This document shows, one piece after another, positions 58,284 through 64,000 of a stretch of 64,000 nt of DNA. The DNA is from Tunturibacter gelidoferens. GTDB taxonomy: Bacteria; Acidobacteriota; Terriglobia; Terriglobales; Acidobacteriaceae. Location: NCBI RefSeq assembly GCF_040358255.1, contig NZ_CP132938.1, forward strand, positions 1,302,001-1,366,000, read 5' to 3'. Position 1 is the first letter of the stretch. Every line of letters begins with the position of its first letter. The translations under genes were made by a program, and so were the position numbers. Under the pieces are notes generated by a model. It was not told the DNA's origin. It ran no database searches and saw nothing but the letters and a program-made list of their open reading frames with translations.

Positions 58284-59204
58284 CTAAACCGGGGAGAACT
58301 CGCGAGTAAATTCCATGGCAGCGAAGTATTCCCGCGAGAGGCGTTCGGGCTTCATGTGGAAGTAGCGCTGGGTGGTTGTCAAGCTGGCATGTCCCATCAA
58401 CTCCTGAAGCACGGCAGCGGACATTCCTGCATTGACGTTTCTGGTCGCGAAGGAGTGGCGAAACTGATGCACATGGAGATGAGCAACTCCCAGTCGATCG
58501 CACCACTTGTCTACGATCTGCTGAATCGCCCGGCCGCTGAGACGCTTTTTCCTGGAGGAGAGGAATAGTGCCGGCTCATCGTCCTTCATCCGCTGCTGCG
58601 CGATATACGTTGCGACTGCCAGCATCGCTTTCGGTCCCACCAGAAACGAACGCTTCTTGTTCCCTTTTCCCAAAACTTCCCCAATGCCCAAGTATTGGGA
58701 CGACCCATCCGGCATCTGCTGGCTCGTGAGGGTAATGGTCGTCTTATCCAGCTGTCTCAGTTCGCTCAACCGCAGGCCGCTGTACAGGAACAGGAGCACA
58801 ACGGCCCTGTCCCGTAAGTCGGTGATGCCGTCGACCAGAGTTGCTAGGACATCATCAGGAGCGGCACGGGGTTTTTCATTACGTACCTTGGGACGCTTGA
58901 TTCTCTCAACTGGGTTCCGAATAGTTGCACCAGAGTCGTCCCGAACCCACTCGTAATATGCCGAGATAACACTAAGACGTCTGGCTACTGTTGACGGAGC
59001 GAGCGTGGTCGAAGCGGTCCTACCCTTGTTCTCGGCCATGTAGTTCATAAACTCCGAGATGGTAGCCGGCTTGACTTCATTCACCGGGAGCCCTTTCTCC
59101 TTCAGAAAGGTCTCAAACCGAGTTAGATCCTGCCGGTAGGCGCGCAGGGTTTCAGCACTCCATGTCCGCGTGGACAAGGACTCTAAGAAACTCTCAATTC
59201 TCAT
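58284..59204 (-). CDS. XerC/D-like tyrosine recombinase
   Basis: 306 residues, the size of XerC/XerD. A SAM-like N-terminal domain (ESFLESLSTRTWSAETLRAY) and a catalytic domain with R145 (YSGLRLSEL), K180 (LGKGNKKR), H246 and R249 (HQFRHSFATR), H272 (LMGHASL) and Y281. AGGA lies before the ATG. It begins 20 bases from a 34-bp dif-like inverted repeat that ends the upstream recombinase gene. It probably acts on that site or on the ends of a nested element. Confidence 0.92.
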   Translation of the reverse strand: MRIESFLESLSTRTWSAETLRAYRQDLTRFETFLKEKGLPVNEVKPATISEFMNYMAENKGRTASTTLAPSTVARRLSVISAYYEWVRDDSGATIRNPVERIKRPKVRNEKPRAAPDDVLATLVDGITDLRDRAVVLLFLYSGLRLSELRQLDKTTITLTSQQMPDGSSQYLGIGEVLGKGNKKRSFLVGPKAMLAVATYIAQQRMKDDEPALFLSSRKKRLSGRAIQQIVDKWCDRLGVAHLHVHQFRHSFATRNVNAGMSAAVLQELMGHASLTTTQRYFHMKPERLSREYFAAMEFTREFSPV

Positions 59205-59224
59205 TTGTTTGTCCTATAGGGTGA

Positions 59225-59258
59225 AACATTGCGGGTAAGATGCATTACCCGCAATGTT
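59225..59258. repeat. dif-like inverted repeat between two recombinase genes
   Basis: AACATTGCGGGTAA (59225-59238), 6-base centre GATGCA (59239-59244), TTACCCGCAATGTT (59245-59258): perfect 14-bp arms. The right arm touches the stop codon of the recombinase at 59259. Arms plus a 6-base centre are the layout of dif and related tyrosine-recombinase core sites. The stem ends are AT-rich and only TTTC follows, so it is a poor intrinsic terminator. Confidence 0.7.
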
Positions 59259-60599
59259 CTAAGTTGCTGATTTTGATTGGTTTATGGCTTCAGGCGAATT
59301 CATTGCAGCGAACTCCAACAGCGAGATGGGGGGAGCTGTTTTCACAGCTATTCTCTGCTGGAGTTTGGCGTAGCTTGCTCGGTACTGGTTCTGAATCGTC
59401 ACATCAAGAACTTTGATGTAGCGTTGCATACTGCTCCAAGAGGCCCATCCACCCAGTTCCTTTAGGACTGCCAACTCGAGTCCGTTATTCATTAGCCGAG
59501 TCGCCCATGAATGCCGGAGTCTGTGGAATGAAAAGCCGTTGCCAGGAGATGGTTTGGAATTTAGTAAGCCCCTAAACAACACGCAGAGACTCCCGGAGTT
59601 GAGGGACTTGAGCAGCTTGCTATGTAACAAGTGATCATGCTTGCATTCGGTGTCACGCACTTTCAGCCATTGGCTAAGGTGTTTTGCTACACCATCGTGG
59701 TAAGGCACCGTGCGGGTCTGCTTGTTCTTTGTAGGAAGTCTCACGAAGATGGTCTGTTTTTCCCTGTCAATGTCCGCCAATCTAATGTTGGCGACCTCAC
59801 CGACGCGTAAGCCACATTCAAGACCAATTGAGAACGCAAGCATTAGCATCGAGTTTTCGCTGTCGGTCAGGTGTTGCCATAAGGCATCAATCTCCCATTC
59901 CGCATAGGGCCGCGGCTCTGCTTTAGAGGTGTGCAAGTTGTGCAGCCGAGGTATTACAGGATTCGCCATATCAACGCGTTCTTCCAGTAAGAGCCACCGA
60001 AAGAACGTTGCGAGATGCGAGATGGATGCACGCGACTTCATCCCTCGTTCGCGTTCCGTGGCGAGGAATCGGGATACCACGGACGGCCGAACTTCCTCCA
60101 GCCGTGTGAGCTTTTCTTTCTGAGCAACGAACGTAAAGAAGTGTAAGAGACTCGTTCGTACATTAACTAAAGTGCTCTTCTCGTATCCCAATCCAAGCTC
60201 CAGATACTCTTCGATGATTGGCCTGAAAAAACCCGTAGTGGCAATCAGAGATTCGGACCTGTGGCCGAGTCGGCAAGCATTCGAGCAATATTTCTGCTTT
60301 CCCTTTGCGAACGACTGGCTCATGATGGGCCGCTCACAGCATTCGCATGCACCAATGTTGTGCCGATTGTTGTGGAAGGAGTGCTGGCAGTATGGTGAGC
60401 AGAAGTAGCGTTTTTGGTTCACCGACACTAGCCCGCCGGGTACAGTCTTGCCGCATTCGGGACGTTCGCATATCCCGTCTGGTCGAGATTTCTTTGGACC
60501 GCGTCCAGGCGCATAGCCAACTCGCTTCTTGGAGGTGGCAGTCGTCTCGGTCACAGGAGCCTCATCGAGTTGCACGGTACTACGGGAGAGTTTGGACAT
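59259..60599 (-). CDS. Zinc-finger tyrosine recombinase
   Basis: 446 residues from the ATG at 60599 (AAAGGA upstream). Residues 40-115 hold two Cys clusters: C44, C49, C67 and C71, then C85, C88, C105 and C109 (ERPECGK, FCSPYCQHSF, CECCERP, YCSNACRLGH), a zinc-ribbon-like DNA-binding module unusual for integrases. The catalytic domain has R265 (CGLRVGEV), H359 and R362 (HRLRHSWATR) and Y394. The second catalytic His is Trp385 (ELGGWASWSS), a substitution seen in some phage integrases. Overlaps the upstream HTH gene by 20 bases. Confidence 0.9.
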   Translation of the reverse strand: MSKLSRSTVQLDEAPVTETTATSKKRVGYAPGRGPKKSRPDGICERPECGKTVPGGLVSVNQKRYFCSPYCQHSFHNNRHNIGACECCERPIMSQSFAKGKQKYCSNACRLGHRSESLIATTGFFRPIIEEYLELGLGYEKSTLVNVRTSLLHFFTFVAQKEKLTRLEEVRPSVVSRFLATERERGMKSRASISHLATFFRWLLLEERVDMANPVIPRLHNLHTSKAEPRPYAEWEIDALWQHLTDSENSMLMLAFSIGLECGLRVGEVANIRLADIDREKQTIFVRLPTKNKQTRTVPYHDGVAKHLSQWLKVRDTECKHDHLLHSKLLKSLNSGSLCVLFRGLLNSKPSPGNGFSFHRLRHSWATRLMNNGLELAVLKELGGWASWSSMQRYIKVLDVTIQNQYRASYAKLQQRIAVKTAPPISLLEFAAMNSPEAINQSKSAT

Positions 60600-60801
60600 G
60601 TGTATCTTTCCTTTTGGCGATTTGGTTGTAGGTCTCAATGAGTTGGCTGACCTCGTTGGAGTCGAACCGGACCTCTCCGCATATTCGGACGGCCCGGAGC
60701 TGGCCGGTTCGTACAAGCCAGTCAATCTTGTCTGGGGGAAGCTGCAAGAGGTCGGACAACTGCCCAAACTGATACAGCCTTCGGTCTGCGTTTAAGTTCA
60801 T
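60580..60801 (-). CDS. Small helix-turn-helix protein upstream of recombinase
   Basis: 73 residues from the ATG at 60801, placed 9 bases after AAGG; an ATG three codons earlier is too close to it. LYQFGQLSDLLQLPPDKIDWL and VRTGQLRAVRICGEVRFDSN resemble the excisionase/MerR-like HTH and wing. Its stop overlaps the recombinase start. This repeats the HTH-then-integrase arrangement seen at 57.8 kb. Confidence 0.75.
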   Translation of the reverse strand: MNLNADRRLYQFGQLSDLLQLPPDKIDWLVRTGQLRAVRICGEVRFDSNEVSQLIETYNQIAKRKDTHVQTLP

Positions 60802-61562
60802 TGGCTTCATCCTTCTGAATGGTGCTGAAGGACAGGCGAGTACCAAAGACAGGCCCGCAAATCACTGCGCGGCGATTGCGATGGAACTTCACCGATCCTG
60901 CACACACCATGTGCGAAAGGAGGGGTCGAGCCAAATACATAGCTAATTTGCTGGGTTTTCAGCGATCTTAATTCCTGACATCCATTCGCGTTCATCAGCT
61001 AGTTAGGTTCTGCGACGGAGCTCCGACCGAACGCGATGTTCGCGGCCCGCTCGCTGAAACCTTCTCGTTGAGGATTCCGATAATGAGCTAAGGAAGCTGT
61101 CGAGCCAAACAGAGCTGCGGGATGGCCCAGATATCTGGCGAATTCACGAAGGGTTTGGCTCGGCAGGGGAATGTGCTAGCGGCTATCAGACGTATGTTTG
61201 GGAAGGCAATGCGCGTGGGAACTGGTTAATTCCGATAGGCGGTTGTTGGAGAACGAGGAATTCGATTTCCAGTACCGAGAATCATTCTGGAAAATGCAGT
61301 CAAGGAATTTCATGCACAGATGGATTGCGACGCATATGAGCAAGATTTCGGCGACTTTACTGGCTGTCTGAATCAGGATTGAACGCATGGCCCATCCTTC
61401 TCGTCTGGTAGAGAATCAAGGTCAAATGGAATCTGCACAAACTTTGTGGTATGGACTTCTACGGAAAGGCTGCTTTCCGGTGCCGGGTCGGACTCGAGAG
61501 GCGGGACGAGATAAAGACGGTATCGCTTTTCTATTCTTCGCAAGGAATTCTCCAATGGAAAA

Positions 61563-61579
61563 GGCGGCCAATGGCCGCC
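61563..61579 (-). terminator. GC-rich hairpin with T run on the minus strand
   Basis: GGCGGCC (61563-61569) and GGCCGCC (61573-61579) form a perfect stem with a 3-base loop; read on the minus strand it is followed by TTTT. It would stop minus-strand transcription coming from the helicase side, and insulate the recombinase region. Confidence 0.55.
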
Positions 61580-61683
61580 CGGGGTGGGTGATGCACATAT
61601 TTAGGGTTGAGCCAAACATAACCGCGACTTCCGGTCAGCAGGGCCACTTCATTGCAAGCTTTGGAAGGGTTCGACTAAGACCA

Positions 61684-61712
61684 ATGACAAATTAGTGTGG
61701 AGCCTATATTAT
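61684..61712 (+). promoter_or_regulatory. Promoter of the Z1 helicase operon
   Basis: ATGACA (61684-61689), 17-base spacer, TATTAT (61707-61712), each one mismatch from consensus. Predicted start near 61719, followed by GAGGGA and the ATG at 61737. Confidence 0.55.
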
Positions 61713-61736
61713 TGATTTTGCGAGGGATATAGAGAA

Positions 61737-63584
61737 ATGGCGGCTACCGTAAACATAGCTAAACTCCAAAGCAAAGCTACACTCACAGGGCGCTACCTAA
61801 AGCAACTCAGCAGGCTACATTCCGAGAAGATCCCTACAGATTGCATCGAAAAAGCGGTAACCGGGGCTGTTGAGAAGCTAGCAATGCCTGGAACCTCCGC
61901 TATGGTCATTTACGGTGAACCTCAGAGTGGCAAGACCGAAATGATGATTTGCCTCACAGCCAAATTGCTGGACGAGGGACATAAGATCATCGTGCATCTG
62001 TTGAATGACAGTGTCGACCTGCTCACGCAGAATTTGAAGAGGTTCAAGCACTCAGGCCTAGCTCCTGCGGCGAGAAACTCAACTGAGCTTCTCGCCTCGA
62101 ATACGATTCCCAAGGAATTGGTCGTTATATGCAAGAAGAACTCCAGCGACCTGCAAAACCTCATCTACTGGCTGAAAGGAAAAGGTAAGGTTGCCGTCAT
62201 AGACGATGAGGCCGATTACGCCACTCCAAACTCCGGCATAAATAAGGGAACAATCACGACTATCAATAAGTGGGTAGGTCAGTTAATAGGATCTAAGGGC
62301 TATTACATTGGCGTGACCGCCACGCCCGCCCGCCTAAATCTGAACGACACATTTCAAAACGACACGAAGAGGTGGGTTAAGTTTCCGCCACACTCCAAAT
62401 ACACCGGACAAGAGGTGTTTTTTCCCTTGGACACAAAGGGGATTCCTTACCGCCTAACCAGGCTCGATCAAGGCGGCAACGCTGAGGAAGCTGAGGATGC
62501 CCTGGTTCGTTTTCTAGTTACTTCTGCGTACCTCAACTCTACTGGACCCGAGAAAAACTACACAATGCTCGTTCATACGAGCGGGAAAAAGGATGACCAC
62601 GCCGCAGATCGAGCTGCAATTGAAAAGTCCGTTGAAGCACTGCTTGACGGTCAGCATTCCGCATTTACGAAACTGACCACGAAGGTTCACAAAGCCGCTC
62701 AGCAACTGTACCCGTCAGCAGATCCGCAGGCTCTGACCGAATATGTTGTCGAAAACGCGTCTCGAACTACTCTGATCGTTCTAAACAGCAGACGTGACCG
62801 CAAGGCTGCGGGCGATAGCGCAACAGACCCGACATCGCCTTTTACTATTGTCATAGGCGGCAATATCGTTTCTCGTGGAGTCACGTTCCCTAATTTGCTG
62901 TCAATGTTCTTTACAAGGAACGTAAAGAACAAGCTGCAACAAGACACCTACATTCAACGTGCCAGAATGTTCGGAGCGCGTGGCAGTTACTTAAAACACT
63001 TTGAACTGACCATTCCGTCACAACTTTACGACGATTGGCAGAAGTGCTTTATTTTCCATCGACTCGCCCTGGCTACGATCGAGAGCAATCTTGGAGTGCC
63101 TGTCTGGGTGGGAGATAGTAGAGTCGCCGTCGCGGGGAATAGCAGCATCAATAAGGCGACGGTGAGCCTCGACAAAGGCGAGATGTCGTTTGGCCTTTTC
63201 GACTATTCCAGCGAACTTGAAGAGATAATTCAGTCCGCACCCACGTCCGTATCTACTCTAGAGCAGATACGGGATAAGGTCGGCAATGACGCCATTCCAA
63301 CATTTGTAATTGACTTCCTGAAAACGGCTCTAAAGAACAAGCCTGACGGTTCGCTTGCCATTCACGCGTCTTCGTCCATAGCAAACTATGGACCATCAGC
63401 TGATAAAAAATCGATCACACGTGCAAAGGGATTTCTGGGCAAACCCCAACTGGAAGCTGGAAAGTTCCCGATCGCTATACACCATGTGAAGATCTTCTAT
63501 AACAAGTCTGGAAAGGCCAAGCTCTATTACAAGATTGGTAGCGGCGGCGTCGCATTTATTCAGAATCTTAAGAAAGCGGTATGA
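61737..63584 (+). CDS. Z1-domain superfamily II helicase (restriction/defence type)
   Basis: 615 residues. Walker A is YGEPQSGKTEMM with K66 and Walker B is VIDDEAD (D156-D160), with motif III VTATPARL (193-200) of the helicase N-lobe. The C-terminal Z1 domain starts near IVIGGNIVSRGVTFPNLLSM (about 370) and continues with FFTR and TYIQRARMFGARGSY, holding the motif VI-like arginines. Z1 proteins were described in operons with DNA methyltransferases, MORC/MutL-like ATPases and PD-(D/E)xK nucleases, thought to be restriction systems (Iyer, Aravind and colleagues). Here a methyltransferase follows in 82 bases. Lower apparent GC than the backbone suggests transfer. No nuclease domain in this protein itself. 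Confidence 0.85.
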   Translation: MAATVNIAKLQSKATLTGRYLKQLSRLHSEKIPTDCIEKAVTGAVEKLAMPGTSAMVIYGEPQSGKTEMMICLTAKLLDEGHKIIVHLLNDSVDLLTQNLKRFKHSGLAPAARNSTELLASNTIPKELVVICKKNSSDLQNLIYWLKGKGKVAVIDDEADYATPNSGINKGTITTINKWVGQLIGSKGYYIGVTATPARLNLNDTFQNDTKRWVKFPPHSKYTGQEVFFPLDTKGIPYRLTRLDQGGNAEEAEDALVRFLVTSAYLNSTGPEKNYTMLVHTSGKKDDHAADRAAIEKSVEALLDGQHSAFTKLTTKVHKAAQQLYPSADPQALTEYVVENASRTTLIVLNSRRDRKAAGDSATDPTSPFTIVIGGNIVSRGVTFPNLLSMFFTRNVKNKLQQDTYIQRARMFGARGSYLKHFELTIPSQLYDDWQKCFIFHRLALATIESNLGVPVWVGDSRVAVAGNSSINKATVSLDKGEMSFGLFDYSSELEEIIQSAPTSVSTLEQIRDKVGNDAIPTFVIDFLKTALKNKPDGSLAIHASSSIANYGPSADKKSITRAKGFLGKPQLEAGKFPIAIHHVKIFYNKSGKAKLYYKIGSGGVAFIQNLKKAV

Positions 63585-63666
63585 GGTGCTAAAGGTGTAT
63601 CTGCAATCAGACGATAGAAATCATCGATTTCCGCTATCCGATCAGTGGGATTAATCTGGAGAGAAT

Positions 63667-64000
63667 ATGAAACTGCTCCCAATCCACCCGTTTCCAGCGC
63701 GCATGGCCCCAGAGATTGTTTTCAAGGAACTCGCCGGCATGGCGTCTCCCAAGACTATTCTGGATCCGATGTCTGGTTCGGGAACTGTGTTGCGTGCAGC
63801 GGCTGAACTTGGTCACCGGGCAATAGGCTTCGATCTGGACCCGCTAGCAGTTTTGATGGCGAAGGTTTGGACAACACCATTTCAAACTAAGCGCTTGATT
63901 AGCGCCGCCGAAAAACTCGTCATGTCTGCCAGGAATTCTGATGAGATGTACTTGCCGTGGATCGATGACTGCGAAGAAACCGCCAAATATGTCAGCTTTT
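63667..64000 (+). CDS. DNA methyltransferase (5' part, cut by window edge)
   Basis: The first 111 residues are visible. PIHPFPARMAPEIVFKELAG leads into the SAM-binding motif I LDPMSGSGTVLRAA, then ELGHRAIGFDLDPLAVLMAK and VWTTPF. This opening is typical of N4/N6 amino-methyltransferases of the beta/gamma-like group with an FxPAR-type start. The catalytic DPPY/NPPY motif must lie beyond 64000. As partner of the Z1 helicase it would supply self-marking methylation of the host DNA. Methylation specificity cannot be inferred. Confidence 0.82.
   Translation, partial: MKLLPIHPFPARMAPEIVFKELAGMASPKTILDPMSGSGTVLRAAAELGHRAIGFDLDPLAVLMAKVWTTPFQTKRLISAAEKLVMSARNSDEMYLPWIDDCEETAKYVSF

Larger units (their letters stand above)
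60802..61736. other. Gene-poor stretch with decayed frames
   Basis: 935 bases without a confident gene. On the minus strand a frame from 61388 (helical, RSILIQTASKVAEILLICVA) reaches TAG at 61176-61178, then continues as protein-like sequence (PSQTLREFARYLGHPAALFG, STASLAHYRNPQREGFSERA) to TAG at 60999. This may be one gene broken by a nonsense change. Another minus-strand frame lies at 61373-61555 (ENSLRRIEKRYRLYLVPPLE). None is recognised. Confidence 0.35.

Noticed and set aside
59225..59258. Reading the 34-bp repeat as a normal intrinsic terminator
   Set aside because: The stem ends are AT-rich and only TTTC follows, so terminator function is weak; a recombination site fits better, though not proven.
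61387..61695. 102-codon plus-strand frame before the Z1 helicase
   Set aside because: No domain, no Shine-Dalgarno, overlaps the GC-rich hairpin and minus-strand frames; kept as unassigned DNA.

Overview
The window looks like a chromosomal segment of an Acidobacteriota (Terriglobia-type) soil bacterium. This is inferred from a large Oar-like TonB-dependent receptor with an N-terminal carboxypeptidase-regulatory-like domain, VWA-domain and cytochrome P460/haem-binding proteins, many secreted glycoside hydrolases and high-GC coding. No rRNA gene is present to fix the taxonomy.

Layout. 1-9.5 kb: a partial VWA-domain protein, the remnant of an intradiol dioxygenase, two small NTF2-like proteins, a fused FAD/Fe-S oxidoreductase, a DUF1338 dioxygenase-like protein, an amidase and a monohaem cytochrome. 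9.5-15 kb: a minus-strand glgE and treS-maltokinase pair, which turns trehalose into alpha-glucan through maltose-1-phosphate. 15.4-24.7 kb: TonB-dependent receptor, GH127 and GH78 enzymes on the plus strand, probably a pectin or rhamnogalacturonan side-chain utilisation cluster. 24.7-26.5 kb: gamma-glutamyltransferase. 26.6-32.6 kb: a housekeeping run of ispE, tRNA-Gln(UUG), prs, rplY, pth, rpsF, rpsR and rplI, closed by a strong bidirectional terminator. 32.7-49 kb: a MacB-like permease, GH20, DUF72, an SGNH hydrolase, a sugar isomerase-like protein, asnS, topoisomerase IB, a Tat-exported hypothetical protein, small conserved proteins, two DinB-like proteins and a P460/haem pair. 49.3-56.4 kb: ychF, tyrS, a secreted hypothetical protein, RNase R, a decayed DUF1772-like gene and a YggX-like protein.

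56.5-64 kb (open at the right edge): a mobile island placed directly downstream of tRNA-Pro(GGG). It carries three different tyrosine recombinases, two small helix-turn-helix proteins (each just upstream of, and overlapping, a recombinase gene) and a 34-bp dif-like inverted repeat between two of the recombinases. After about 0.9 kb of decayed or unassigned DNA comes a plus-strand operon: a Z1-domain superfamily II helicase, then a DNA methyltransferase cut by the window edge. The helicase and methyltransferase pair, on an island of lower apparent GC, is the best candidate for a restriction-type anti-phage system, with its remaining parts probably beyond position 64000.

A second theme is dispersed repeats and in-frame insertions in housekeeping genes. 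A 30-bp repeat sits inside the coding sequence of asnS, and a copy with 27 of 30 bases identical lies 15 bp after the asnS stop codon. IspE, the maltokinase half of TreS and RNase R also carry non-family inserts.
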